Below, piece after piece: positions 31,851-43,789 of a stretch of 64,000 nucleotides of DNA. The translations under genes were made by a program, and so were the position numbers. The stretch comes from Prionace glauca. Its lineage: Eukaryota > Chordata > Chondrichthyes > Carcharhiniformes > Carcharhinidae. The notes beneath the pieces are model-generated. The model searched no databases, was not told where the DNA came from, and worked only from the letters and a program-made list of their open reading frames with translations. Each line of letters opens with the position of its first letter. Position 1 is the first letter of the stretch. Location of the stretch: positions 54,209,890-54,273,889 of the forward strand of contig CM075760.1 in NCBI GenBank assembly GCA_037974335.1, read 5' to 3'.

Positions 31851-32419
31851 ACCAGAGATTATAGTAGCTGGCAGAAATCTAACTTCTGGCAAGAGTGAAA
31901 AAAAAGGTGACAAGTATGAGAAGGGAGGTGGTCAATGCAGGACTGAGTGTGTTGTACACAAATGCGTGCAGTTTACTGAACAAGGTAAATGAGCTTGTTG
32001 CACGCATTGAAATCGGCCAGTAGGATGTTTAGGGCATCCTAGTGTCTGCAAGGGGATCAGGGTTGGGTTCTAAATATCTAAGGATATTTGTCCTATCGAA
32101 AGGGCAGGCAGATTGGCAAAGGAGATGGTGTTGCATTGTTAGTAAGGAATGAAATTGAATCGATAGCAAGAAGCAATAAAGGATCAAAAGGGAGAATCAC
32201 TGTAGGTGGAGTTGAGGAAACACAAAGATGAAAAGACCCTGAAGGGAGTTAGATACAAGCTCTCCTAGCTGCAGTCAGGATGTGGGCAGAAAATACATCA
32301 CGAGATAGAAAAAGCATATAAAACTGCTGATATTACAATAAACATGGGGGATATCATTATGTTGATGGACTTGGAAAATCAGGTAGGCAGTTATCCCCAA
32401 AAAAATTGTGGAGTGTCAA

Positions 32420-32755
32420 TGTTTGTAGGACTAGAGGGCACAGCCTCAAGATAAAGAGAGGGGGGGGGGCGGTTTAGAACGGAGTTGAGGAAGAACTCCT
32501 TCACTCAAAGGGTGGTGAATCTCTGGAATTCTCTGCCCCATGAGGTGGTGGAGGCTGCCTCGCTAAATATTTTTAAGAAGCGGGTTGATGGGTTTTTGAT
32601 AAGAGAGGGGATTAACTGTTATGGGGAGAAAGAGGGAAAGTGGAACTGAGCCACGACAGATCAGCCATGATCTTATTGAATGGCGGGGCAGGCTCGAAGG
32701 GCCAGATGGCCTACTCCTGCTCCTATTTCTTATGTTCTTATGTTCTATGTTTTTT
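32420..32755 (+). repeat. Younger CR1-like LINE 3' end nested in an older LINE
   Basis: It encodes the LRKNSFTQRVVNLWNSLPHE-type block and a tail ending 'cttatgttctatgttttt'. The older LINE resumes directly after it. Confidence 0.8.
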
Positions 32756-33829
32756 TGGAGTTGATTGTGATACAACCTACTAGGGAATAGCCAATTCTGG
32801 ATTTGGTGGTATGTAATGAGGCAGACTTGATTAGGGAAATTTAAGGTGATGTAACGCTTTGAGAGCAGTGACCACAATATGATAGAATTGACCCTGCAGT
32901 TTGAGAGGAGAAGCTGGAGTCAGATGTAACGGTATCAGAATTAAATAAAGGGAATTACAAAGACATGAGGGAGGAACTGGCCAGAGTTGATTTGAAAGGG
33001 AACCTAACAGGGAAAAGAGTGCAATAGCAATGGCAGGAGATTTTTAGAGGGACAACAGAAATTCAGGAGGAACAGCAGAAATTATTCCCAATGTCACAGG
33101 GAGGATGAGGCATCCATGGCTGACGAGGCAAGTCAACGACAACATTAACACAGAAGAGAAAGTATACAAAGTGATGAGGATTAGTGGGAAGCCAGAGGAT
33201 TGGGAAGTCTTTAAAAGCGAGAAGAGGACAACTCAAAAAAACAATAAAGGGAAAGAAGATGAAATATGAGCGTAAGCTGGCTAGTAATATAAAAGATGAT
33301 AGGAAGATATTTTTTGAATATATAAAAAGTAAGAAAGAGACAAAAATAGGTATTGGACCACTGGAAAATGAGGCTGGAGAAGGAATAATAGGAAACAAAG
33401 AAATGGCAGAGGAAATGAATAGTTACTTTACATCAGTCTTCACGGTTCGAGACATTAGTGAGATGCCAGAACTCCAGGAGAGTCATGGGGTTGGGAGGGG
33501 GGGGGGGGCACAGGTGCGTGTAGTGGCCGTCACTAAGGAGAAGATTCAGGGGAAACGGAAAAGTTTGATGTTGGATAAATCACCTGGACTAAATGGACTG
33601 CACCCCAGGGTCCTAAAAGATATAGCTGATGAAATTGTGGAGGCAATTTTGGTGACCTTTCAGGAATCACTGGACGCAGGGACGGTACCAGCAGGCCAGA
33701 AAGTCAGTTGTTTAAGAAGGGAGAGAAGCAGAAGACGGGAAATTATAGGGTAGTTAGCCAGACGTCAGTCATTGACAATATTTTAGAGTTCATTATGAAA
33801 GATGAGGTGGCAGAAGATGATAAAATATT

Positions 33830-34383
33830 GTTGAAGTGGAAACTTTCCTCCTTCTTGACTGTGATAGAAAGAATCAACAAAATTAATTCTGACAAAATAA
33901 CTAGTCTTTATTTACGAAAGACTGCATGCACTATTGGCAGTAACTTGAGTTTGGTGAGCAGTTGTCACGACGTGCTAATTCCTTCTCAAGTCCGCACTTA
34001 CTTAAAGACTCAGTTCAGTAATTATACAAAATCATTATCAGTTTCCATGACCAGAGCTTATTCAGGAATTTGATCAATAGAAGCATCATAAGAAGTGCCA
34101 TAAATCATGGTACAACCTTCTGACCTCCTAGAACTCTTCCTCTCACCATTCATACTTTTATCCTGTACTGTTACGGAACAGGAGAAAGTCGGTGACTCCT
34201 TCATCCCTGACCTTATCTTGTCTTACTCATACAGCCCTAGGTTATGCGGAGTCAGCCTTATCAGGTCTTCACCTTCTCAGGTCTTCTTCATGTCTTAGGT
34301 TGTTCACAGTCAGCTTTCCTTATTGTGGACTAAATCGTTCACCAGTGTTACATTCTGCCACAACTTAATTCATACAATTTCAC
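33830..34383. other. Unidentified ~550-bp insertion inside LINE RT
   Basis: LINE homology stops after 'ttcattatgaaagatgagg' and resumes at 'cagttcggctttgtcaagg'. The DNA between has no LINE similarity, no long open frame and no obvious terminal repeats. Confidence 0.55.
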
Positions 34384-35049
34384 AATAGCACTGAGTCAGT
34401 TCGGCTTTGTCAAGGGGAGCCCATGTCTGACAAATCTGTCAGAGTTCTTTGAGCAGGTAACAAGGAAGTTAAATAGGGAGGACCAATTGAACTGATTAAT
34501 TTCGATTTCCAGAAGGCCATTGATATAGTGCTGCATTGGAGACTCTTAAATGAGTTAAGTGCCAATGGAGATGAGAGCAAGATCCTGGCATGGATAGAGG
34601 ATTGGCTGGCTGACAGAAGGCAGAGAGTGAGGATGAAGGGGATCTGTTTTCAGGATGGCAGCCAGTGACTACTGGTGTGCCTCAGGGTTCGGTGCATTAA
34701 TGTATATTCATAATAAATATGAATGATTTGGAAGAATGAAATGAAGACGCTGTTGCGGAAGATACAAAGATATATCGAATGACAGGGAGTATTGAGAAAG
34801 TCGGGGTGGTGCGGAGGGAGGGCTGCAGAAGGACATGTACAGGTTAGAGAGAGAGCAAAGAGATGGCAGATGGAATACAACGAGGAAAAGTGTGAGATTG
34901 TGCACTTTTGAAAGAGCAATGCAGGCATAAATTGTTTTCTAAACGGGGAAATACTTAGAAAATCAGATGCGCAAGGGAACCTGGGAGTCCCTGTTCAAGA
35001 TTCTCTAAAGCTTAACCTGAAGGTTCAATCATCAGTTAGAAAAGCAAAT

Positions 35050-35520
35050 CGAATGCTGGTATTCATGTCGACAGGGCCCCTACCCAGGCTCGGGCCCACA
35101 CCAGGTTCAGACCGACACAGGTTCAGGCAGAGACGTCGTTCAAATTCACACAAGGTTCAAACTCTTGTCTTACGAGGGAAGATTGAACGCACTTGGGCTG
35201 TTTTCCCTTGAGAGACGTCGGCTGAGGGGGGATCTAATAGAGGTTTATAAGATTATGAAGGGGACAGATAGAGTAGATGGTGATAAGCTTTTTCCGCTAT
35301 TAGAAATGGATAGAACGAGGGGTCACGGGCTTAGGGTGAGAGGGGCTAGATATAAGACTAATATTAGAGGGCAGTTTTTCACACAAAGGGTAGTGGGGAT
35401 GTGGAATGCACTGCCGAGTAAGGTGGTGGAAGCAGGCACGCTAGGGTTGTTCAAGAGTCACTTGGACAGCCACATGAGCGGTCTACATATAGGGGGATAT
35501 AGCAGGCCTTACTAAGCATT
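35050..35520 (+). repeat. CR1-like LINE C-terminal end, second subfamily
   Basis: It encodes LSYEGRLNALGLFSLERRRL, then GDLIEVYKIMKGTDRVDGDK, then FFTQRVVGMWNALPSKVVEA and a C-terminus ending GGYSRPY, with an open frame of about 115 codons. The tail differs from the commoner subfamily here. Confidence 0.8.
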
Positions 35521-35711
35521 GTAGGCTTGGGGTCAGTTTTAGCCTCAGGGATATAGAGTCTTTAATAATGAAATTTTTATCCACAGGCACTTAAGTCCAG
35601 CAAGGGGCATGCGGGCGGCAGGTTGTGGTGGGCTGCTCTTGGATATTGCTTCGGGAGTTGCCTACTGCTTCATGTCGTTGGTGTGCGTAAACTGGACCAT
35701 CTCGAGGGCAT

Positions 35712-36010
35712 CATGGCAGCTCAGAGGCTATCTCTGTTGCTGTGCGGAGACATGGATTTGGGCCTGTGTCTGTGGGAGTTTGCGCGTTCTCCCCGTGGTT
35801 GCGTGGGGTTCCTCCGGGTGCTCCGGTTTCCTCCCACATCCCAAAAATGTGCTTTTAGGCTGATTGATTGGGTAACAAATTGTCCGTATATTGGACCTCC
35901 CTGATCCTCACACATTAGGCATAGACTAGAGTCATGAATAGGTCACTGACCATGGGACGGCGGCGCGGGCTCGTTGGGCCGAAGGGCCTGTTTCCCGTGC
36001 TGTGTTGTTC
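35712..36010 (+). repeat. HE1-type SINE
   Basis: A degraded tRNA head is followed by the core 'ggggttcctccgggtgctcc' and 'ggtttcctcccacatccca', and by a tail with 'gttgggccgaagggcctgtt'. Confidence 0.75.
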
Positions 36011-36014
36011 TTTG

Positions 36015-36440
36015 TTCTCTTTGTCTTTGTTCTTACCCATTCTGTCCCGCTCTCTGTCTCGATGTCTCTGTTTCGCTCTGTGTCTGGCTGTTTCCCTCTG
36101 CCTCACTTCTTGTCTCCTGTTTTCCTTTCATCTCCCTTTCCCTCTTTTATAACAACCTCCTGCCTGTCTTCTTCTGTCTCCCTTTCTTATTTCCTGTATA
36201 TCACCCTCGCCATTTTCTCCACTCTCTATCCTGTCTCCCTCTCTTTGTGAGAGCCTTTCTCTGTCTTTGTTCTTTCTCTCTGTTTGCTTTATTCCCTGTA
36301 CCTGTTAGAAACTCTTCAAATTGTAGTCCTCCTTGTTTTGTGCCTTTCCCTCTCTCTACCAATTTGTCTCTCTCTATCACTCACATTGTTGCTAACACGC
36401 TCCTCTCTCTCTCCCTTTCTGTAACTATTTCTGTTTTTGT
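36015..36440. repeat. Pyrimidine-rich low-complexity DNA
   Basis: CT-rich with repeated CTCTGTCTC and TTTCTCTC phrases. The open frames here are low complexity. Confidence 0.75.
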
Positions 36441-36512
36441 GAGGGTGTTTTGTTGTTTACAGTATGAATGCCCAACAGAAAGAGTCAGGAGTCTTGTAGT
36501 TGTAGTTTCCTG

Positions 36513-37415
36513 TTATGGTGTATTGAGTTGAAGAATTGCAGTAATGGGGTATTTCAGTAGATCTTTTAGCTGCTGTCTGAAGTGAGTCTGTGTCACAGCA
36601 TAAATGGCAGTATTTGTGCAGCAACTTGTGAGTTGTAGCATTTGAGCCCAATTCCATAACAAAAAGATGTAACCTTATTGACTGGTAGCCCAAATTATAC
36701 ATCCGAATCCATATTGAATAAACCATTAATGTCGACCATAAGACAATGAAATTGGCTGAGATAACAAATAGTAAAATTATGGATTTCCTTCGACTCTCCA
36801 TCTCTGGGTCTTTGGGATTCTCCCCACTGCTGTGAGCCCGGAGTCTCCTGCGGGCTCTGCTGCTCACTAAAATGTGTTTGACGGTGAGGGCATTGAGCAG
36901 CAGAATCAGGGCGAATGGGACACACGGTGTTAGAATGTTGTGGAGGAACTCAATTGTTCCCCAGACCGGAGATTCCACAACATCCCATGAGAAGCGACAA
37001 AACCAGGGATTGTTCGCCAGCCCATATCCTTTTAATAACATAAAATACCAGGAAATGTTTTTTAAACAGCTCAGCACTGTCACTGTTCCCAGAACCACAG
37101 CCGCTGATTTCTCAGTGCAATATTTATTTTTCAGCTTGGGGCAGCAAATGGCCACAAATCGATCAAAGGTGAAAGTGACGGTGAACCAGACAGAACAGTC
37201 AGTGGCAGTGTAAAGCAGGACGGCGTGGATGTTACACACGGGGACTGATAGTAAGAAATAAAACTTTTCCCAATAAACAATGGGAATGTGTCTCAATATC
37301 AGGTCGAGGATAACAACTAGCAGATCCCCCGCTGACATCGCCACCAGGTAACGAGTGACACATTTGGACAGACCACAGTTTCTGCTCATCAGTGTCACAA
37401 TTGTGATTATGTTCA
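36513..37415 (-). CDS. GPR139-like G-protein coupled receptor, exon 2 (frameshifted near 3' end)
   Basis: This exon encodes transmembrane helices 1-7 of a class A receptor. It follows a CTGACAG acceptor and reads VNIITIVTLMSRNCGLSKCV (helix 1 and first loop). A helix 2 block TRYLVAMSAGDLLVV and the helix 3 end FTFDRFVAICC with its DRF motif follow, then a basic third inner loop (SSRARRRLRAHSSGE) and MESRRKSIILLFVISANFI (helix 6). The helix 7 block LTSCCTNTAIYAVTQ, a FRQQLKDLLKYP tail and a stop at 36,513 lie in another frame. An indel is needed at about 36,670-36,690. It is either a young pseudogene or a sequence error. The family is a GPR139/GPR142-type expansion in cartilaginous fish, recognised from memory. 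Confidence 0.8.
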
Positions 37416-37539
37416 CTGTCAGGAAGGAAATGAAGAATAACATTAGGTATGATTCAGGGGGAAAAGTGACAATTTAGACTGTAAATGGAACAACATTTTA
37501 AAAAATATCGTGTACACAAACTGAATAACTTAAATCTCT

Positions 37540-38480
37540 TTTTATAGAACACAGAACATGGAACACGACAGCACAAATAGACCCTTCGGCCCACAAGTTT
37601 CGCGGATCATATCCCTACCTACTAGACCTACCAATAAACCTCAATCCCATTAAATCCCATGTACACATCCAGAAGTCGCTTGAAAGGCCCCAAAGAGTTT
37701 GCCTCCACCACCACCACCGACGGCAGCCGATTCCACTCACCCACCGCCCTCTGAGTGAAAACCTTACCCCTGACATATCCTCTGTACCTACCCCTCCGCA
37801 CCTGAAACCTGTATCTTCTCGTAGCGACCATTTCAGCCCTGGGAAATAGCCTCCAAGAATCCACGCGATCGATACCTCTCAACATCTTATAAACCTCTAT
37901 CAGGTCACCTCTCATCCTTCGTCTCCCCAGGGAGAAAAAAAACAAGCTCCATCAACCTATCCTCATAAGGCATGCCACCCAATCCTGGCAACATCCTTGT
38001 AAATCTCTTCTGCACCGTTTCAATAGCTTCCACATCTTTCTTGTAATAAGACGAACAGAACTAGGCACAGTTCTCCAAATAGGATGTGACTAGGGTCTTA
38101 TAAAGCTGCAGCATTATCTCCCGACTTCTAAATTCAATCCGTCGATTGATGAAGGGTAGTACACCATATACCTTCATGACCACATCCTCCACCTGCGAGG
38201 CTGATTTGAGAGTCCTATGGGCCCGGACCCCAAGGTCTTTCTGATCCTCGACACTGCTTAGATATTATACTCCTTCACCCCATTGGACCTACCAAAATGG
38301 ATCACTACACATTTATCCGGGTTGAAGTCCACCTGCCACTTCTCCGCCCAGTCTTGCATCCTGTCTATGTCACGCTGCAACTTTTGACATCCCTCCAGCC
38401 TATCCACAACACCACCAACCTTCGTATCGTCGGCAAACTTACTAACCCTTCCCTCCAATTTCTTATCCAGAGTCCCAGTA
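37540..38480 (-). repeat. CR1-like LINE ORF2 fragment and 3' end
   Basis: On the minus strand it has KFADDTKVGGVVDRLEGCQK (RT catalytic region, with ADDT), then VDFNPDKCVVIHFGRSN. Further on it has RRMRGDLIEVYKMLRGIDRV, VFTQRAVGEWNRLPSVVV and the 3' end near 37,545. The frame is broken in several places. Confidence 0.82.
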
Positions 38481-38487
38481 CAGACCC

Positions 38488-38685
38488 CTCTTTTTATTTT
38501 TATGATCCAACACGTCTTTTGGATCGTGAGAGGAAAGTGGAACATTTGGTGGAAACCCACCCAGACACGGGAAGAAGGTCCAAACTAGACACAGACAGTG
38601 ACCCGAGCCTGGGATTGAAGCCAGGTCCCTGATGCTGTGAGTCAGCAGTGCTAACAACTGTGCCACCGTGATGCTCCATGGTAGG
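38488..38685 (-). repeat. HE1-type SINE, head and core
   Basis: In reverse complement the head is CACGGTGGCACAGTTGTTAG and the core is 'tgtctgtgtctagtttgg' with 'gtgggtttccaccaaatg'. It joins directly to the LINE above. Confidence 0.7.
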
Positions 38686-39339
38686 GCCAAAATAGTATAC
38701 ATTTTGGAAAGAGTTTTCCGGGGGTCCTCAACATTGACCGTCACTCAGCTGCAGGTAAATAATCTCTCTAACTTGTGGGGGATTTGGAGAGTGAGAAGGT
38801 TGTGGGGGTAACCCTGACAGAAAATTCAGAGTGGAGTCCTGTATGTAGTAATTTGTCACCTTTCAGATAGCTACTGACAACCCCTGTAGCAGGGCTGGTA
38901 CCAAACAATGCTGGTTTCACCCTTTCCTCTGGAAACTAACAGCAGTTGGCAGAGAGAGTTCCTAATGCCTCGACAGCTCAGAATCTCTGTTATATTTACA
39001 AAAAGACCGTAGAGAGACCACAACGTTCTGGCCGCCATTCGCACAATACAGGTAGAAATCATTATCTGACACTCGAATGACACAGAACTCAACTACCAGG
39101 GTTTGCTTTCAAAGCTTCAGGGTTCATTGTTATACTACTGTCCAATGTGTCCAGTTTATTTGCAGCTGGCCCACTATGACCTACTGGTCCAGTGAAGCTC
39201 AGCGAGTCCTCTCTCAGTAGGAAAGTTCCTGATCTGTGCACCAGGTAAGAAAAACTCAAACCAAGGCCGCTACCAAAGAAAACCAAATAGCCTGCCTTAA
39301 TGACTATTGTCCAATGATACATCTGTCCAATATTATGTG

Positions 39340-39800
39340 ATGCAGCAAAAGATTAGTTATGGCATGAATCAGTTCCAGCCTCCCAGGTTGCCTGGATCCA
39401 CTACAGTTCACCTATTTCCAAGACAGGACCACAGATGCCATCGCCCTGGCCCTACAGTCAACATTGCAACACTGACTCTTGTTTGTCGACGACAGCTCAG
39501 CCTTTAACATCATTGTTCTAATGAAACTCATGTACAAAGTCTCTGGCCTGGGCCTAGGCTCCTATCTCTGCAATTTGAACCTGACAGACAACAATAAATA
39601 AGGACAGTCAAAACACCTCCTCCACAATCATCCTCATAAGCGGTGCCCCACAACACTGTGTCCTCAGCCCCACTATACTCCTTATACACCGATGACTTGT
39701 ATGGTCAAATTCCCCTCCAACTTGATATCCAAGTTTGCTGATGACACCACTGCAACGATGACACCACGAACAAGGAAGAGACGGAGGAGCTGGTGAACTG
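39340..39800 (+). repeat. LINE RT fragment of a second family
   Basis: It reads FVDDSSAFNIIVLMKLMYKV, then a CPQPHYTPYTPMTC-like block and KFADDTTATM. This is the RT palm of a Rex/L2-type element and is unlike the CR1-like copies. Broken. Confidence 0.6.
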
Positions 39801-39887
39801 GTGGGGTCACAGTTACTGGGAAGTGATGGGTTTGGGTTGGTTGGGTTTTCAGGGATCAGGTCGTGAGAGAAGCGGGTTGGAGTGGTA

Positions 39888-40095
39888 TGTTAGAATGGAA
39901 CCAATGTAACAACCGACAGACTCACATTGGATCTGTTATAGTGACCAATGAGAACAAGCTGAAAGCTATCTAACCAACGAGAAAATGATGTGGTGGTCAG
40001 CTGACTCAGTATAAATAAGAAGCTGTTGGGGTTTGAGGGAGCTTGGAATGGCCCAGGGTGAGACTCTGTCTCCTCAATTTCATCAAGTCCTAACA
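39888..40095. repeat. Candidate solo LTR (fossil, unclassified)
   Basis: A ~208-bp segment starts TGTTAG and ends CTAACA, and it has an internal TATAAATA near 40,010. This fits a small LTR. No target-site duplication or internal region is visible, so the call is tentative. Confidence 0.3.
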
Positions 40096-40404
40096 ACCGC
40101 CGTATCCTCAGGTAATGAATTCAAAAAATTCACCTTCCATTGAGAGAAATAATTTCTCTCCATGTCTGTATTAAATCTAACTGCTTCAGGTAATCGGGCT
40201 TTGCTTCTGGTTGTACTCTTGGCTCAAGCACTGGTGGATCTGCCCTGAAGGCAGTTGTGTGTTTATTTTAATATATAATCCTAATGACCTGTCAACAACC
40301 CTGGACTCAGATTGCCTTGAGGTTGGCAACAACAATAACTTCAAATTGGTCCCTTTTAGCTGTGTGTTTTATTTAAATTCATCAGCTGGCACAATGCAAA
40401 ACCA

Positions 40405-41430
40405 TGATGTGGAGATGCCAGCGTTGGATTGGGGTAAGTACAGTAAAAAGTCTCACAACACCAGGTTCAAGTCCAACAGCAGTCCAAAGATGTGCGGGTT
40501 AGGTTCATTGGCTGTGCTAAAATTGCCCCTTAGTGTCCTGGGATGTCTAGGTTAGAGGGGTTAGCAGGTAAATGTGTAGGGATATGGGGATAGGGTCTGG
40601 GTGGGATTGTGTTCGGTGCAGACTCGATGGGCCGAAGGGCCTGTTTCTGCACTGTAGGGTTCTATGTAGGTTTATTTGGCAGCAGAAGCTTTTGAAGCGC
40701 TGCCCCTTCATTCAGTGATTGGAAATTCTGCTCACAAACAGGGCATATAAAGACACAAACTCAATTTACAAAATTGTGGTTGGAATGTGAGTCTTTAGAG
40801 GTATCAAGCCTTAAAGATACAGACAATGTGAGTGGAGAGAGGGCCAAGCGCAGGTAGTAGAGGTGTGTATTGTCTCCAGCCAGGACAGCTCCTGAGATTT
40901 TGCAAACCCAGGATTGTCGATCACCAGGAATGTTCTCTTCCAGTTGGGCCATACTTCAGCAGTCACGGGCATTCAGCCTCAGATCTTCAGATAAGCGTTC
41001 TCTAAGGTGGCCTTCATGACACACAGCAGTGCAGGACCGCTGACCAGACACTGATAGCCAACTCCCACACACACAAGTATAGCCTCAACCGTGATCTTGG
41101 GTTTATGTTGCATTATCTGTAGCTCCCACCACTTGCCTGGACTTGCAAAATCTCACTAACTGCCCTGGCTGGAGACAATACACAATTCTTTAACCTGTGC
41201 TTAACCCTCTCTCCACTCACATTGTCTGTATCTTTCAGACTTGTTTATCCGTAAAGACTCACATTCCAACCATTATTTTGTTAATTGAGTTTGTGTCTTT
41301 ACATGTCCTATTTTTGAACACAGCTCCCCACTCGCCTGAAGAAAGAACAACATTCCAAAAGCCAATGGTGCCAAATAAACCTGTTGGATTTTAACCTGGG
41401 GTTGTGAGACTTCGGACTGTGCTGACCACA
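40405..41430. repeat. Penelope-like retroelement remnant with inverted ends
   Basis: The left end (AAAAGTCTCACAACACCAGG) recurs inverted at the right end. The inner flanks also mirror ('gtattgtctccagccaggac' against 'ctggctggagacaatacac'). The middle contains text I associate with GIY-YIG-type Penelope elements of sharks. The left end is split by a SINE fragment. Confidence 0.45.
40480..40672 (+). repeat. HE1-type SINE 3' half inserted in the Penelope-like remnant
   Basis: It starts 'cagtccaaagatgtgcgggt' and ends 'gcactgtagggttctatg'. It splits AAGTCCAACAG from GTTTATTTGG of the host repeat. Confidence 0.75.
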
Positions 41431-41813
41431 ATGCAAAACCTGCCGTGCCAATTACCAAGGCAACCCCTATGTTTTTGGCCTCTGGAATAAGTGTTACAAC
41501 TTAAAGTTTCTGTGTATTCAGCAATTTAAACATCTCAGCGTCAAACAAAAACACATTTTTAAGAGATTGCACACTTTTCCCCCCTCCTACTGGTTTTCAC
41601 AATTCTTTTTCATCTTCCTAAACATCTTTTACATCTTTACAAATTAAACCCCATAGCATAGGCAGCATTATCATAGTGATCCACGCTTTGTAGATGTGAT
41701 AACTCAATAAGGACTCAGACCACAAGCATCAGTTGCAAACGGGGTAGAGCAGACGGCAAGAGTGGCAGAGTTAAACACGGGCTACATCATTAATAATCAG
41801 TGGAGAAACTTAC

Positions 41814-42060
41814 CGGGGAAACCAACAATAGCCAGGATTGGATAGTAAAAGTATCGAATCAGTTTCAGGACATATTCAACACGATGAATTGTAGGCAGCC
41901 AATCTTGAGAAAGTGTGTAAAGTATCGAGTATAAACTCCTCTCAATTGTTGTAACATTCAGATCTCTGCCCCTCAGATGCTGAACCATTATGGGAACGTC
42001 CAGATCTACCTTTCCTGGATACACCTCCATTGCAGAAAGCTTGCAATTTCTTTCTCCCAA
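41814..42060 (-). CDS. GPR139-like receptor, exon 1
   Basis: The minus strand reads HRVEYVLKLIRYFYYPILAI then VGFP before a GTAAGT donor at 41,813-41,808. YYPILAxVGxP is the first-exon end of GPR139-like receptors. Joining to exon 2 splits a valine codon (G|TG) and gives VGFPVNIITIVTL without a gap. In-frame methionines occur at 42,060 and 41,985. The start is uncertain, and the later one gives a leader of more usual length. Confidence 0.7.
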
Positions 42061-42520
42061 TGTTGATACCTCGACTCCCTCTCTGTGGAGCCGCTTGTCA
42101 CTGTGACACTCCCAGTGACACCGTGCATAACTCCTTTATGAAGCATGGATGGGAATGCTCCAGAGATACGATTAGTGCTGGTTGAATTAATTCCGACGTT
42201 AATTACAGTCACTGAACAAACAGGTTAATATTTTCCATTCAAAACATATTTTTGTCAATGCATCACAAAATAATTCTGGGTTTGTGTGAGCGTTCCTGAT
42301 GGAAGGAATTTTGGAAATGCCGGAAGGGTTGACCAGTATCTTTCAATGTTGCTGGGATATGGGATTGTGACAAAAAAAGGAACACATTATGCAAAAGTCC
42401 CCCCAGCTTGTCCGTAAGGGAAAACATTTTAAACCTGGAAATGTAGAGCTGTCAGCATCGCATCAGTGAAAGAAATGAGGAAAGTCTGAACCCAAAATCT
42501 TCTGAGAAATTAACTTGTGA
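42061..42520. other. Unassigned DNA upstream of receptor exon 1
   Basis: No recognised gene or repeat. It may hold the receptor promoter, but no clear motif was seen. Confidence 0.4.
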
Positions 42521-42539
42521 CTTTTGGCAGCATGGGTGG

Positions 42540-43500
42540 TCCATTGTGATTTGTCAGTTATATTAATGATTTGGATGAGAATTTAGGAGGCATGGTTACT
42601 AAGTTTTCATTGACACCAAGATTGGTGGCATAGTGATAGTGAAAAAAAGGTTATCTCTAATTGTAATGGGATCTTGATCAATTGTGCCAGTGGATTGATG
42701 AATGCACATGGATTGATGGAGTTTAATTTAGATGAATGCAAGGTGATGCATTTGATAGATCGAACCAGGGCAGCACTTAGTTAATGCTAAGGTATTGGGG
42801 ACGGTTCGAGAACCAAGAAATCTGTGAGGGTACATGTTCATAGCTCCTTGAAAGTGGAGTCATAGTTGGGCAGAGTAGTGAGGAATGAAATCAGCATACT
42901 TGATTTCCTTGGTCAGAACAGCGAATAAAGGAGTTGGGACAACTTGTTGAAGTTGTGCAAGACATTGATAAGGCCATACTCGGAATACTCTGTACAATTC
43001 TGGCCACCCTGTTACAGGAAGGATATTATTAAACTACAAAGAGCTCAGAAAATATTCACTAGGAGGCTATAGGGACTTGATTGTTTGTGTTTTAAGGAGA
43101 AACGTGATAGACTGGAACTTTTTCCCGGCTGTGTAGAAAGTCTAGGGGTGACCTTATGGAGGTCTACAAAAAAACTGAGGGGCACAGATCAGCTAGATAG
43201 TCAATATCTTTTCCCAAAAGTAGGGGAGTCTAAAACTGGAGGGAATAGGCCGAAGGTGAGAGGAGAAGATGCAAATGGGTCTGGATGGGCAATTGTTTCA
43301 CACACAGGTTAGTGAGTGCCTGGAAAAGGTGCCAGAGGGAGTAGAGGTGTGTACAGTTTTGACAGTGAAAAAACATGATGTCAGTTAGATGGATAAGATA
43401 GATGAAAATGGGTCAAATGCCGGCAATTGGGACTAGCTTAGCGGTGGATGAAAAAATGCAGCATGGACAAGTTGGGCCGAAGGGCCTGTTTCCCTGCTAT
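42540..43500 (+). repeat. CR1-like LINE RT to 3' end
   Basis: The RT end 'tatattaatgatttggatga' (ININDLDE-like) is followed by an ORF2 tail with YRKDIIKLQRAQKIFTRRL and a GTDQLDSQYLFPKVGESKTG block, then a tail with 'gttgggccgaagggcctgtt'. Same subfamily as 28,890-29,205. Confidence 0.75.
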
Positions 43501-43669
43501 AAACCTCAATCACTCTATGATTTTCCGGCCGTGTTTGTTCCAATGCCAGAAAATCCCCGCCTGAGGTTATCGGACTTTTATATGATCTGTGTCTCGCCTG
43601 CCATGGGAATCATAATGGGCGGGATAGGACAATTCCATCCCGTGTTAATCAGCAGCAATCCGTGTTTAT

Positions 43670-43775
43670 ATCATAGAATCATAGAATTCCAACCGTGCAG
43701 GAGGAAGTTATTTGGCCCATCGGGCCTGCACCAGTCCAAATGGGCCACAATAGTCCCAGCCAGACCCTATCCCAT
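43670..43775 (-). repeat. Interspersed repeat tail
   Basis: 'catagaatcatagaattcc' and 'ggcccatcgggcctgcacc' form a typical elasmobranch SINE/LINE 3' end in reverse. Confidence 0.6.
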
Positions 43776-43789
43776 AACCCTCTGGAAGC

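Larger units (their letters stand above)
31860..35050 (+). repeat. CR1-like LINE ORF2 remnant (endonuclease to RT), interrupted
   Basis: Diverged endonuclease-end blocks (LDLVVCNEADLIRE near 32,795) are followed by the linker block KMKYERKLASNIKDDRKIFF (about 33,260). RT entry is LDKSPGLNGLHPRVLKDIAD (about 33,570), then a FKKGEKQKTGNYRVVSQTS block. RT resumes near 34,390 as SQFGFVKGSPCLTNL and runs to about 35,050. Many frame breaks make it inactive. It is interrupted by a younger LINE end (32,420-32,755) and by an unrelated insertion (33,830-34,380). Confidence 0.8.
37416..41813 (-). other. Intron of GPR139-like gene
   Basis: About 4.4 kb between exon 1 donor (GTAAGT) and exon 2 acceptor. 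It contains LINE, SINE and Penelope-like remnants listed separately. From 38,690 to 39,330 I recognise nothing. Confidence 0.65.
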
